Source: CAYHPY01 sp964358485
Lineage (GTDB): Bacteria > Elusimicrobiota > Elusimicrobia > UBA1565 > UBA9628
DNA: 55,547 bases
Assembly (NCBI GenBank): GCA_964358485.1
Contig: CAYHPY010000014.1
Coordinates: 1-55,547, forward strand
Direction of reading: 5' to 3'
In this document: one piece after another, positions 15,524 through 24,633 of the stretch
Layout of the letters: each line of letters begins with the position of its first letter
How positions within the stretch are numbered: position 1 is the stretch's first letter
Made by a program: the position numbers and the translations under genes
Notes under the pieces: model-generated
What the model saw: only the letters and a program-made list of their open reading frames with translations
The model's database searches: none
What the model was told of the DNA's origin: nothing

Positions 15524-17275
15524 ATGACCCGATTGATTTCCGCGGTGGCGGCGTGGGCGGCGGTGTTCGGCCTCGGCACGGCCGTTCTGGGGCGCGCGCT
15601 GGGCCCCCAGCCCGCGGCCGTCCTTTCCTATCTGGGCGCGCTCGTCTGTTTTCTGGGGATCATCGGCGGCTGGCGGGCCCTGTGGTCCTACACGGACGGC
15701 GGCGAGCCCGCGGAGCGCCACGGCGCCTTGCGCTACTTCGGCTTCGACTGCGACCACAAGGCGGTCGGCATCCAATATACCGCGGCGGCCCTGGGGGTCT
15801 TCGTGTTCTCGGGAGTCATGGCGCTGTTGATGCGCGCCGAATTGTCCCGGCACGGACTGCAATTTCTTTCCAACGAACAGTACGCGACCATCATGACCCT
15901 GCACGGGATCGGGATGGTGGTGGTGGCCCTGATCTCGACGGCCGGCGGCATCGGGAATTTCGTGGTGCCCCTTCAGTTGGGCGCGCGCGACATGGCGTTT
16001 CCTCGGCTCAACGCCCTGAGCTTCTGGCTTTTGCCCCCGGCCGTTCTGGCCCTGCTCTGCACCCCGTTTTTGGGCGGCTTGGATTTCGGCTGGACGGCCT
16101 ACGCGCCCCTCTCGACCAAGGGCGCCTCCTTGGGCAAGCTGGTTTTTCTGTTGGCTTTCGTGACCGTCGGTTTTTCCTCCATTTTCAGCGGCGTCAATTT
16201 CCTGGCGACCGCCCTGACCATGCGGGCCCCCGGAATGGGCGTGACCCGCATCCCGATCTTCACCTGGTCGATCATCTCCTCCTCCATCATCCAGATCCTG
16301 GGGACCTCGGTCGTGGCGGGCTCCTTGATCATGGTCGTCTTCGATCGGATTCTCCAAACCAGTTTTTTCGACGCGGCCCTGGGAGGCAACGTGCTTCTCT
16401 ACCAGCATCTGTTCTGGTTCTATTCCCACCCGGCCGTCTACATCATGATTCTCCCGGCCTTCGGCGCGATCCTGGAGATCCTGCCGGTGTTTTCCCGCAA
16501 GCCCCTCTTCGGCTATACCTTGGCCGCCGCCAGCTTCATCGCCATCGTCATCCTGAGCTTCATCGTTTGGGCCCACCACATGTTCACCTCCGGGATGTGG
16601 ATGCTGCTCAAGCTGCCGTTCATGGTCAACACCGAGCTGATTTCCATCCCGACGGGCGTGGTGTTTTTGGCCGCTTTGGGAACCCTGTGGCGGGGGCGCC
16701 TGAGGTTGGACTCCCCGATGCTCTGGGCCTTGGCGATGGTCGCCAATTTCCTCATCGGGGGGCTCACCGGCATCCCCCTGGCCGACGCGCCCACCGACCT
16801 CCACTTCCAGGACACCTGGTTCGTGGTGGCGCATTTCCACTTCACGATCATGGGCGGGGCCGTCTTCGGGTTTTTCGCGGCTTTCCATTATTGGTTCCCC
16901 AAGATCACCGGCAAGAAGCTTTCCGAGGCGGTCGCGAAAACTCAGCTGGCGCTGATGTTCTTCGGCTTCAACGCCGTTTTCATCCCCCTGTTCTGGCTTG
17001 GCGCCCACGGCATGCGCCGCCGCGTGGCCGATTTCCCGGCATGGATGGACCCGGTCCAGACTTTCGCGAGCCTGGCCTCGGTGGTGGTGGGGGCGTCCAT
17101 CCTCCTGTTCTTCTACAACGTCTGGCGCTCGGTCCGCGCGGGGGAGCCCGCCGGGGAAAACCCGTGGGAGGCCAAAACCCTGGAATGGACGGCCCCTTCC
17201 CCGCCCCCGCACGGCAATTTCCGGACTCCGCCGCGCGGCGACGGCGACCCCTACGATTTGGGGGCCGCCGTTTAG
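15524..17275 (+). CDS. ctaD: cytochrome c oxidase subunit I, A2 type
   Basis: 583 residues, the catalytic heme a/a3-CuB subunit. Ligands sit at canonical spacing: H127 (low-spin heme), H302, H351-H352 (CuB), H437 and H439 (hemes), and the cross-link Tyr is Y306. The D-channel Glu of GHPEVY is replaced by the Y300-S301 motif (YSHPAVY), which defines A2-type heme-copper oxidases such as that of Rhodothermus. Proton pumping is therefore expected through the YS variant of the D pathway. It is the last gene of the oxidase operon. The stop overlaps the convergent RND gene by 4 bases. Confidence 0.95.
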   Translation: MTRLISAVAAWAAVFGLGTAVLGRALGPQPAAVLSYLGALVCFLGIIGGWRALWSYTDGGEPAERHGALRYFGFDCDHKAVGIQYTAAALGVFVFSGVMALLMRAELSRHGLQFLSNEQYATIMTLHGIGMVVVALISTAGGIGNFVVPLQLGARDMAFPRLNALSFWLLPPAVLALLCTPFLGGLDFGWTAYAPLSTKGASLGKLVFLLAFVTVGFSSIFSGVNFLATALTMRAPGMGVTRIPIFTWSIISSSIIQILGTSVVAGSLIMVVFDRILQTSFFDAALGGNVLLYQHLFWFYSHPAVYIMILPAFGAILEILPVFSRKPLFGYTLAAASFIAIVILSFIVWAHHMFTSGMWMLLKLPFMVNTELISIPTGVVFLAALGTLWRGRLRLDSPMLWALAMVANFLIGGLTGIPLADAPTDLHFQDTWFVVAHFHFTIMGGAVFGFFAAFHYWFPKITGKKLSEAVAKTQLALMFFGFNAVFIPLFWLGAHGMRRRVADFPAWMDPVQTFASLASVVVGASILLFFYNVWRSVRAGEPAGENPWEAKTLEWTAPSPPPHGNFRTPPRGDGDPYDLGAAV

Positions 17276-19833
17276 TCTTTCGGGGATTCGGCCGTTTTCC
17301 CGGGCCCGAAGGGTTTGGTCAGGATGATGAGGGCGGGGAGCAAGGTCTGCGAAGAGACGCAGGCCACGACCATGGCCACGCCGGTCAGGACCCCGAAGAG
17401 GACCGTCGGAACGAAATTGGAGAAGGCCAGGATCGAAAAGCCCGCGGTCACGGCCAAAGAGGTGTAATACATCGCGTTTCCGATGGTGGCGTGGCAGCGG
17501 TACATGGTGGCCACGTAATCCCGGTCTTTCTGAATCTCGTACTGAAAACGGTAGACGTAGTGGATGGCGTCCTCCACGCCGATGCCCACCGCGATGGAGA
17601 CGATCGTGATGGTCATGACGTCCAGGGGAATCCCTCCCAGGCCCATGATTCCCAGGACCGAGATCGAAGCGATGAATTGCGGCAGGAGCGCGACCGTCGC
17701 CACCTTGAGGGAGCGGAAGAGCACCAGAAACATGACCAGGAGGGCCCCCACCGAGGAGCCGATGGTCTTGATCTGGGAGGTGTAGAGGCTTTGGAGCATG
17801 TTGTTGTAAAGAACCATGATCCCGCTCACTCGGAATTGATCCTGCCTTAGACCGACTTTCTCGACGAGGTCCTTGCGGATGCGGCGGATGAGGGCGTCCC
17901 GGCGGATGCCGGGCAAGGAATCCTTGATCCGGGTGGTGATCCGGGCCTCGTTGGTCGCCAGCGAGACGTAGGGCGTAATCAGGATGTTTTTGAATTGGTC
18001 GGAAACCGAGTTGAAGAGGAGGGCCAGGCTGAAATCGTCGAAGGCCCGGCCGGAATTTAGGTCCAAGGCCGTCTTGTTCATGGTCGCCAGGGAAAGGACC
18101 TTTCCGGTTTCCGGGAGGGAGTCCAGGTAGTCGTGGATTTTTTCGATGGTGGCCAGGCGTTGGGCGGTGAACCAGTATTTTGAGGCGTCGCCGGCGGCTT
18201 CCTCGAACTCGCCGAATTCGGAGAATTCCTTGTCGGCCGAGGCCGATTCGGCGGGGGCGGGGGCCGTTTTTCCGGAATCCAGATTGACGATGACGTCAAG
18301 GGGGGTGGTGCCGCCCAGCTCTTCATCGATGAATTTCATTCCCTGGTAGATGTCGGTGGACTCCCGGAAATAATCGATGAAGCTGTTCTCAACCTCAAGG
18401 CGGGAAATCCCCGCGATGGTGGCGGCGGTGACGGCCAGGCTGACCGCGTATATGGCGGGACGGCGCCGATCGGAGAGGCCGGCGAAGAAATGGGTGACCC
18501 CGCCGCCGGCCTCGGTCTCTTCCTTGGGCGGAAGCTTCGGCAGGAGAATCATTCCGATGGGGATCACCCAGTAGACCAGGATGGTGGAGACGATCAGGCC
18601 CATGGTCATGATCCACCCGAATTGGACGACGGGAAGAATGTCGCAGTAGACCAGGGAGGCAAATCCCGCGATCGTGGTGAGGCTGGTGTAGAGGCAGGGA
18701 ATGAAGGTGTGCCGGGCGGTTTTAAAGACGAGGTCGTGGTTGGTGAGATCGGGTTCCTCCCGAAGCAGTTCCCGGTAGTGGGAGACCAGGTGGATGGACA
18801 AGGACATCGTCAGGATGAGCTGGAGGGAGACGAAATTGGAGGAGACGACCGTGACGTCCCAATTGAACAGGCCCATTCCGCCCACCATCACCATGACGGC
18901 GATCACGCAGGTGACGGTCGGCAGCAGGACCCAGCGCACCCGGCCGTAGATGAGGTAAAGGGTCAGCATCACGAAAGCGAGCATCCCGAAACCGAAGGTG
19001 ACGATGTCGTGGCTGATGTAGCTCATGATGTCGTCGACGATCATGGGGATGCCGCCGAGGAAGAGAATCGCCTTGGAGCCGTGTTTCTGCATGATGTTGC
19101 GGACGGCGGCCATGTCGTCGTGGCGGCGCTCCTGGACCGCGTCCTTGTACTTGCGGTATTTGACCTCGACCTCGCCCAGTTCCCTTTCGTCGGCCGCGGT
19201 GATCTTCCCGAGATAGGCCTTTTCCCGGAGCGCCGTCCGGCGGGCCACGAGCTCCTGGTCCTCGGCCTCGGTCTTGAAATTGACCTGGATGGCCGAGGAC
19301 CGCAGACCCTTGCCCACGATCAGATTCTGGTAGATGGGGCTGGTCTCGAATTCCTTGATGGCATGGTTGAGATCGGCCTTGGGGGATTCCAGGGTTTTGA
19401 TGTTGTCCTTGAGGTCTTTCAAGGTTCCGGGGGGATTGCGCAGGAGAGGGACGTCCAGGATGGTGACCACGGAGGAGACCCGCTCCATTTTTTGAAGGTC
19501 GGCGCGGATGAGCTTGAGGCGGTCCAGGGAGGCGGGGGAGAAGAGGCCTTCGGGGGGGGAGTAGGTCACGACCACGAAGTCCCCGGATTCGTAGCGGCCG
19601 CTCATGCCGCGGTAGTAGCGGACGTCCTCGTCGTGCTCCAGGACGAGGGAATCTCCGGAGGCGTCCAGGCGGAAGTCCGGAATGCCGCGGAAGGAATAGG
19701 CGCAAAGAACCGCCAGCGCCAGGAGGGCGGCCGCGGGGCGCCGCAGGACGGCGGCGTCGTACGCCAGCCATAACCTTCCCCCTATTCCGTGGAAGCGGGC
19801 GGAGGAGTTGTTCGGGGGGGCCCCGTCCGACAT
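17272..19833 (-). CDS. RND/MMPL-family lipid exporter (HpnN-like)
   Basis: 853 residues with the two-fold RND plan: helix 1 (AAALLALAVLCAYSF), a large periplasmic loop, a helix bundle containing GFGMLAFVMLTLYLIYGRV, then a repeat with a second loop and the bundle VGALLVMFLVLFRSLKVATVALLP. Charged GIGVEDAIHYVYRF lies in the last bundle. Together with MlaC and MlaA it resembles hopanoid-associated HpnN and other MMPL exporters that pass lipids to the outer membrane. The second periplasmic loop holds an acidic Glu/Ala-rich stretch (SADKEFSEFGEFEEAAGDAS). I place the start at ATG 19833, overlapping the MlaC stop by one base. Confidence 0.85.
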   Translation of the reverse strand: MSDGAPPNNSSARFHGIGGRLWLAYDAAVLRRPAAALLALAVLCAYSFRGIPDFRLDASGDSLVLEHDEDVRYYRGMSGRYESGDFVVVTYSPPEGLFSPASLDRLKLIRADLQKMERVSSVVTILDVPLLRNPPGTLKDLKDNIKTLESPKADLNHAIKEFETSPIYQNLIVGKGLRSSAIQVNFKTEAEDQELVARRTALREKAYLGKITAADERELGEVEVKYRKYKDAVQERRHDDMAAVRNIMQKHGSKAILFLGGIPMIVDDIMSYISHDIVTFGFGMLAFVMLTLYLIYGRVRWVLLPTVTCVIAVMVMVGGMGLFNWDVTVVSSNFVSLQLILTMSLSIHLVSHYRELLREEPDLTNHDLVFKTARHTFIPCLYTSLTTIAGFASLVYCDILPVVQFGWIMTMGLIVSTILVYWVIPIGMILLPKLPPKEETEAGGGVTHFFAGLSDRRRPAIYAVSLAVTAATIAGISRLEVENSFIDYFRESTDIYQGMKFIDEELGGTTPLDVIVNLDSGKTAPAPAESASADKEFSEFGEFEEAAGDASKYWFTAQRLATIEKIHDYLDSLPETGKVLSLATMNKTALDLNSGRAFDDFSLALLFNSVSDQFKNILITPYVSLATNEARITTRIKDSLPGIRRDALIRRIRKDLVEKVGLRQDQFRVSGIMVLYNNMLQSLYTSQIKTIGSSVGALLVMFLVLFRSLKVATVALLPQFIASISVLGIMGLGGIPLDVMTITIVSIAVGIGVEDAIHYVYRFQYEIQKDRDYVATMYRCHATIGNAMYYTSLAVTAGFSILAFSNFVPTVLFGVLTGVAMVVACVSSQTLLPALIILTKPFGPGKTAESPKD

Positions 19834-20468
19834 CAACGCCCTTTGGCCTTCGGCTTCTTGGCCTTGAGGTCCTGGGGCGTCTCCAGGGTCTTTTCCTTCA
19901 TTTTTGCCAGAAGCCCGGGGATCGAGGATTTTTGGAGGAATTGGTCGTATTGGGACCCGTAGGCGCGGATGAGGCTGATCCCCTCGATCTCGACGTCGTA
20001 AACCTTCCACGCGGTGGGGCTTTTGTACAGCTTGTAGAGAAGTTGGTACTTTTGGCCCTTGGAGAGGATGGAGGTGGGGACGATGAACTTTCCTTTCTCC
20101 CCGGGGGCCGCCTCCCCGATGTCGACGGTCTCATCGGTGAAGAGATCGATTTTCTCGTAGTAGGAGTCTTTGATGGTTCGGACGAATAAGGCGGTGTATT
20201 CCTTGCGCTGGGCCTCGTCCATCTTGGGCCAATAGGTCCGGCCCAGGACGAGCTTGCCCATCAATGGGATGTCGAAGGCGGGTTCCACCACGGCCTCGAC
20301 CCGGAGCTTGCGTTCTTCCTTGCTCAGGTCCTTGGACTTGAGGACGCTCAGGACGGAATTGACGGCGCTCTCCACCACCGCGCGGGCTTCCTTGGCTTCG
20401 GGGGCGGCGCCGGCGCGGGCGGGGGAGACGAGAGACAACGGCAAGAGGACGGTCCAGGCGAGCTTCAT
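19833..20468 (-). CDS. mlaC: MlaC/Ttg2D (HpnM-like) periplasmic lipid-binding protein
   Basis: 211 residues with a signal peptide (MKLAWTVLLPLSLVSPARAG). The MlaC family core is visible: FDIPLMGKLVLGRTYWPKMDEAQRKEY, then LFVRTIKDSYYEKI, then KVYDVEIEGISLIRAYGSQY near the C-terminus. The protein carries phospholipid (or hopanoid, in HpnM) between membranes. The C-terminus is Lys-rich. It lies between mlaA (12 bases upstream) and the RND exporter (1-base overlap), so the three form one transport operon. Confidence 0.9.
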   Translation of the reverse strand: MKLAWTVLLPLSLVSPARAGAAPEAKEARAVVESAVNSVLSVLKSKDLSKEERKLRVEAVVEPAFDIPLMGKLVLGRTYWPKMDEAQRKEYTALFVRTIKDSYYEKIDLFTDETVDIGEAAPGEKGKFIVPTSILSKGQKYQLLYKLYKSPTAWKVYDVEIEGISLIRAYGSQYDQFLQKSSIPGLLAKMKEKTLETPQDLKAKKPKAKGR

Positions 20469-20480
20469 CCGGATATTCTC

Positions 20481-21299
20481 CTATTTTCTGATCTTTTTGT
20501 CCCGGTTCTGTTTGTAAATGTCCCGGAAATGGGTGTAGGGATCCAGGGCGTCTTTTTTGGCCTTGTCGTAGACGTCGATGTTGAGGGAGAGGTTGTTGAT
20601 CCGCCCCCCGGCCGTCACCCCGGTGTAGACCGGGAAATCGGTGAAGTAATAGACGGGATTGAGGAAAGGGTTGGCGATCTGCCCGACCCCGTCGCGCAGG
20701 TTCATCTGGCCCAGGACCGGCAGGACCAGGGGGAAGCCGTCTCCGATTCCCCAATAGCCGAAGGTCTGGCCCAAGTCCTCGTCGGTCGCCTTCCACTTGA
20801 ACCATTCCTGGGCCGGGTCGAAGAGGCCCCCGATGCCCGCGACCGAATTGACGGTGAACCGGCCCAGCTCCCGGCCCGCCCCGTCGAACTTCCCCTGCAG
20901 GGCGGAGGCGGTCATGCGCATCGGAGCGCCGAGGTTGTTGAAGGCCCGGTCGACGGCCACCCGGGCGGGTTCCGGAACGACGTAGCCCCAGCCCTTGGCC
21001 ACGGGCTTGAAGAACCAGTAATAGAGCTTGTCGTTGAAGTGGTACCAGGTCTTGTTCCAGTAGTAGAGGGGATCCGAGACCTTCTTGCCCGACTTCTTTT
21101 GCGGCTCCTCGTACTCCGACTCGAATTCGTCGAAAGGCTCTTCGGGGTCTTCGGCTTTGCGGCGGGTCGATTGGACCTTGGCGGGCTTGGTGGTTCGTGG
21201 CGAGACCACCCTTTGAGGATCGTAGGACTGAGCCTCCGCTCGCTCCATCAGTCCCAACGCCAGCGTGAGGATCAAAGCCCCGGCGAGCTTGATTTGCAT
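20481..21299 (-). CDS. mlaA: MlaA/VacJ outer-membrane lipid transport protein
   Basis: 272 residues with an N-terminal signal peptide but no obvious lipobox Cys. A charged linker (residues ~25-75, rich in E, K and P) is followed by the MlaA core: DPLYYWNKTWYHFNDKLYYWFFKPVAKGWGY, then FNNLGAPMRMTASALQGKF, then GRFTVNSVAGIGGLFDPA and LGQTFGYWGIGDGFPLVLPVLG. MlaA extracts mislocalised lipid from the outer leaflet of the outer membrane. Missing lipidation would be unusual but occurs. It is first in the operon, with an AAGGGGG ribosome-binding site before ATG 21299. Confidence 0.92.
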   Translation of the reverse strand: MQIKLAGALILTLALGLMERAEAQSYDPQRVVSPRTTKPAKVQSTRRKAEDPEEPFDEFESEYEEPQKKSGKKVSDPLYYWNKTWYHFNDKLYYWFFKPVAKGWGYVVPEPARVAVDRAFNNLGAPMRMTASALQGKFDGAGRELGRFTVNSVAGIGGLFDPAQEWFKWKATDEDLGQTFGYWGIGDGFPLVLPVLGQMNLRDGVGQIANPFLNPVYYFTDFPVYTGVTAGGRINNLSLNIDVYDKAKKDALDPYTHFRDIYKQNRDKKIRK

Positions 21300-21419
21300 G
21301 GTACGACCCCCTTGGAACCCGCGCCCGTAGGCCCGGGTCCATAGTCTATGTAGCCCCTAAACCGGAAAAAATCAAGGGGAGGGGGTTTCTCGTTTGGTAG
21401 AATATCCCTTCCCCGTGTC

Positions 21420-23162
21420 ATGATCACCCTCAGCGGCGTCCATAAATCCTTCGGTCAGCAGGTTCTCCTGGATGGGGCCTCCCTTCAGATCAACCAAGGC
21501 GACCGCTACATCCTGGTCGGACCCAACGGGGCGGGTAAATCCACGCTGTTCAAGATGCTCCTGGGCCTGGAGGAGCCGGATTCGGGCACGCTGTCCATCA
21601 AGCGGGGCACCGTGGTGGGCTACCTTCCCCAGGAGAACGCGCCGGTCTCCGAGCGCACCGTTTTGGACGAGGCCTTGTCCGAGCACGAGGATCCCGACGG
21701 GCGCGTCTGCGCCCGCGCCAAGGCCCTGCTGATGGGTTTGGGCTTCAAGGTGGCCGACTTCGAAAAACGGGTGGACACCTTGAGCGGAGGCTGGTCCATG
21801 CGCGTGGCCATGGCGCGCCTGCTCCTGCAGGAGCCGGACCTGCTCCTTTTGGACGAGCCGACCAACCATCTCGACATCGACTCGCTGTTCTGGCTCCAGC
21901 AATACCTCCAGTCCTACCCGGGCGCGATTTTTCTGATCTCCCACGACCGGGCCTTCATCAACTCCGTCGGCAAGGCCATGGTGAGCCTCCAGGAGCGGAC
22001 GCTTCGGGTCTATCATGGGGATTTCGAGTTCTACCTCCGGGAGCGGGAGGCGGAGAAGGAGCGGATCATCCAGGCTTGGAAGCGCCAGCAGGAAGAGATG
22101 GCCAAGATGCAGGACTTCATCGACCGCAACCGGGCGCGCGTCTCCACGGCCGCCCGCGCCCAAAGCATGATCAAGCGGCTGGAGAAGGTGGAGCGCATCG
22201 TGCTTCCCTCGGAAGCCAAGACGATCAAGATCCGCTTCCCCCAGCCCCGCCGCCTGGGGGTTCGGGTGCTGAGCCTTAAGAACCTGTGCAAATCCTACGG
22301 CAGCGTCGAGGTCTACAAGGACCTGAATTTCGAGCTGGAGCGGGGCTGGAAGGTGGCCTTCGTCGGCCACAACGGAGCCGGCAAATCCACCTTGCTCAAG
22401 GTCCTGGCCGGCGTCCTTCCTTATGAATCGGGGGAGCGGACCGTGGCCCAGGACGCCAAGGTGGGGTATTTCTCCCAGCACCGCGCCGGGCACCTGGACC
22501 CGGAAAAGACGGTTTTGCAGGAGGCCCTCTCCGCCGACCGCATGAACGCGGAACTGATGGTGCGCACCGTGCTCGGCACCTTCCTGTTCCCGGGGGACTC
22601 CGTCTACAAAAAGACCGACGTTTTGAGCGGAGGAGAAAAGAGCCGGCTGCAACTGGTCAAGCTCCTGCTCAATCCTCCCCATGTCCTGCTCCTGGACGAG
22701 CCCACCACCCACTTGGACATGCCCAGCGTGGAAGCCCTGATCGAGGCGCTTAAGGCCTATGAGGGCACGGTGTGCTGCATCAGCCACGACCTTTACTTCC
22801 TCAACGCCTTGGCCGACCATGTCCTGCACGTCGACGGGGGCAAAATCACCCTTTATCCCGGCGACTACGAATATTTCAAGCACCGGCAGGCCCAATGGCA
22901 CGAGGAGAATCCTCAGGCCGTGGAAGTTCCGAAGGTCGAGGCCAAGGCCGCCGCCGCGCCCGACCCCCGCAAGCAGGCCAAGCGCAAGATTAAGTTGGAG
23001 GAAGAACTCCTGGCCCTGCACATCCGCTTGGAGGAGCTGGCCGCCGCCCTGGCCGATCCCGCCCTCTACGAGGACTACGACCGGGTCAAAAAAGTCGGCG
23101 ACGAGATGGAAAAGGTCCAGGCGCAGATTCAGGAAAAAGAAGAAGAGGCCGCCGGAATCTGA
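21420..23162 (+). CDS. ABC-F family ATPase (Uup/EttA-like)
   Basis: 580 residues with two ATPase domains in one chain and no membrane segment. Walker A motifs are GPNGAGKST and GHNGAGKST; signatures are TLSGGWSMRVAMARLLL and VLSGGEKSRLQLVKLLL; Walker B motifs end DEPTNHLDI and DEPTTHLDM. Between the domains lies the arginine-rich P-site linker (RNRARVSTAARAQSMIKRLEK). The C-terminus is a coiled coil. ABC-F proteins act on the ribosome or in DNA repair. A TAGAAT box at 21398-21403 lies 16 bases before ATG 21420, divergent from mlaA. Confidence 0.93.
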   Translation: MITLSGVHKSFGQQVLLDGASLQINQGDRYILVGPNGAGKSTLFKMLLGLEEPDSGTLSIKRGTVVGYLPQENAPVSERTVLDEALSEHEDPDGRVCARAKALLMGLGFKVADFEKRVDTLSGGWSMRVAMARLLLQEPDLLLLDEPTNHLDIDSLFWLQQYLQSYPGAIFLISHDRAFINSVGKAMVSLQERTLRVYHGDFEFYLREREAEKERIIQAWKRQQEEMAKMQDFIDRNRARVSTAARAQSMIKRLEKVERIVLPSEAKTIKIRFPQPRRLGVRVLSLKNLCKSYGSVEVYKDLNFELERGWKVAFVGHNGAGKSTLLKVLAGVLPYESGERTVAQDAKVGYFSQHRAGHLDPEKTVLQEALSADRMNAELMVRTVLGTFLFPGDSVYKKTDVLSGGEKSRLQLVKLLLNPPHVLLLDEPTTHLDMPSVEALIEALKAYEGTVCCISHDLYFLNALADHVLHVDGGKITLYPGDYEYFKHRQAQWHEENPQAVEVPKVEAKAAAAPDPRKQAKRKIKLEEELLALHIRLEELAAALADPALYEDYDRVKKVGDEMEKVQAQIQEKEEEAAGI

Positions 23163-23191
23163 AGAAGGAGGGCTGCCCCAATCATATGGCG

Positions 23192-23268
23192 GCCAAAACG
23201 TTTTTGGTGCGTTTTAAGCTGCTCTTGCAACGGCCCGTTGCAGAATTGTGCCGCAGGTTGCGGCACAA
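23192..23268. repeat. three consecutive palindromes downstream of the ABC-F gene
   Basis: A near-palindrome CCAAAACGTTTTTGG (23192-23206), a perfect 17-base palindrome with arms TGCAACGG / CCGTTGCA (23226-23242), and a 10-bp stem TTGTGCCGCA / TGCGGCACAA with a 3-base loop (23246-23268). There is no T-run on either side, so they are not classical terminators. They separate the ABC-F gene from the convergent DUF4143 ATPase. Confidence 0.7.
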
Positions 23269-23274
23269 TGACGA

Positions 23275-24483
23275 TCAGCCGGGCTTTCCTTGCGCAAACC
23301 AGACCATGGGATCAGCGCGGAGAAAATCGTCCAAACCGATGCCGGCGGGACCCACGAGCACCGCTTTGGAGACGCCGCACTTGCGGGCCAACCTATCCAG
23401 GCTCTCGACCTCACCTTTCCTGTCGGAAATGCAAACCTCGAACGCGATCGTCCTAGAGCCCTTTTTGGCGATGAAATCCAACTCGAGGTCTCGATCCCGC
23501 CAATAATAGACCTCGAGGCCGGCGCGGAGGAGATGCGCGCCCACGGCGTTCTCAGCCCAACGGCCGTAGACCTCGGGCTCCGAAATCGCCTCAGCCGGAG
23601 TCTTGTCTTGAAGCGCCGCGACCAGGGCGGGAGCCAGCACGATCAATTTCGGGCTGGAAGCGCGAATGCGTAGGATCTCCGGGCTGTACTTCTGCAGCGG
23701 CGCGATGAGGAACGCCTTGGCCAGAAGGTCGAGATAGTGAGAGAGCGTGGTCACATTGCCCGTATCGGTCAATTGCCCGAGCATCTTCTGCAGAGAGACG
23801 ATTTCCGCGGGATGCCGGCATGAGAATTCAAACAACCGCCTAAGCAGGACCGGCTTCTCGACGGGATGGAGAAGAAGCAGGTCCTTGTTCAGGACGCTTT
23901 CGACGATGGAGTCTCTGACATAGGCCAGGAAGCGGCGTGCATCCGGGAGGAACTCATGCAGTCGCGGATAGCCGCCGAGGGCCACATGCTCCTTCCACGT
24001 CACGCCGAAAGCCGCGGATTCCTCGTCCAGGCACCAGTGCGGGAAGCGGATCAGTTCGAAGCGGCCCGCGAGGCTCTCGGTCAGCCCCTTTTCGACCAGA
24101 AGCGCGGATGAGCCCGAGATGACGATGCGCGGCCTTTTCACCGGCGCGAGTCGCTGGCTGGAGTCGAACTCCCGTTTTACGACCTCGCTCCACCCCGGGA
24201 TCTTCTGGAGCTCGTCGAATGCCAGGATGGTCGGCTTCCCTGTCTTGGAAAGGGCGTCGGCCTTTCGCCAATGAGCCGTGATCCACTCATGATTCGGCGA
24301 GGCCGGCGCATCGGCCGTAGCGGAGACGGCCGCATAGCCCTTCCGGCGCAGCGCGGCGATCGCCTGGGAGATCGCGGTCGTCTTGCCGACCTGTCGGGGC
24401 CCGAGGAGGATCTGCGGCAGGCGCGGAGGCTCCTGCAGCCGCTTGATCAGTTCCCGGGTGCCCTGTCGCAAGAAGAGCTTCAT
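23275..24483 (-). CDS. ATP-binding protein of the AAA_14/DUF4143 family
   Basis: 402 residues. Walker A is LLGPRQVGKTTAI and Walker B is ILAFDELQKI, followed by sensor-like RIVISGSSALL and the ESLAGRFELIRFPHW block. The C-terminal half is DUF4143 with LEVYYWRDRDLELDFIAKKG, which resembles a restriction-endonuclease-like core. COG1373-type proteins are common, mobile, and of unknown function. Base composition is less GC-rich than its neighbours and it is a single gene between hairpins (left) and a terminator plus tRNA-like remnant (right), which suggests acquisition. ATG 24483 follows a near-consensus promoter. Confidence 0.88.
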   Translation of the reverse strand: MKLFLRQGTRELIKRLQEPPRLPQILLGPRQVGKTTAISQAIAALRRKGYAAVSATADAPASPNHEWITAHWRKADALSKTGKPTILAFDELQKIPGWSEVVKREFDSSQRLAPVKRPRIVISGSSALLVEKGLTESLAGRFELIRFPHWCLDEESAAFGVTWKEHVALGGYPRLHEFLPDARRFLAYVRDSIVESVLNKDLLLLHPVEKPVLLRRLFEFSCRHPAEIVSLQKMLGQLTDTGNVTTLSHYLDLLAKAFLIAPLQKYSPEILRIRASSPKLIVLAPALVAALQDKTPAEAISEPEVYGRWAENAVGAHLLRAGLEVYYWRDRDLELDFIAKKGSRTIAFEVCISDRKGEVESLDRLARKCGVSKAVLVGPAGIGLDDFLRADPMVWFAQGKPG

Positions 24484-24490
24484 CCTGGAT

Positions 24491-24519
24491 AGTGTAGCAG
24501 GGGGAATGGGCGCAGTCAA
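24491..24519 (-). promoter_or_regulatory. sigma70-type promoter of the DUF4143 ATPase gene
   Basis: On the minus strand TTGACT (24519-24514), a 17-base spacer ending TGC, then TACACT (24496-24491), seven bases before the start codon. This is the best -35/-10 pair I saw in the window. Confidence 0.7.
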
Positions 24520-24582
24520 CAGATTAGAAGGATAGCCTCCCAATCTGTATTGCGCGGTGCGGAGGTGGGTCCGAAAACAAAA

Positions 24583-24602
24583 GGCCCTCCTTTCGGAGGG
24601 CC
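24583..24602 (-). terminator. intrinsic terminator
   Basis: Read on the minus strand: stem GGCCCTCC / GGAGGGCC with a GAAA tetraloop, followed by TTTTGTTTT. It lies about 30 bases downstream of the tRNA-like 3' end at 24634-24660. Confidence 0.85.
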
Positions 24603-24633
24603 CGGTTGTGTCTGCCGCTTAGAAACTAAAAAA

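Noticed and set aside
23186..23506. Short plus-strand frame beginning MAAKTFLVRFKLL after the ABC-F gene
   Set aside because: It runs through the palindromes and deep into the DUF4143 gene on the opposite strand; only its first ~30 residues look protein-like, so at most a gene fragment.
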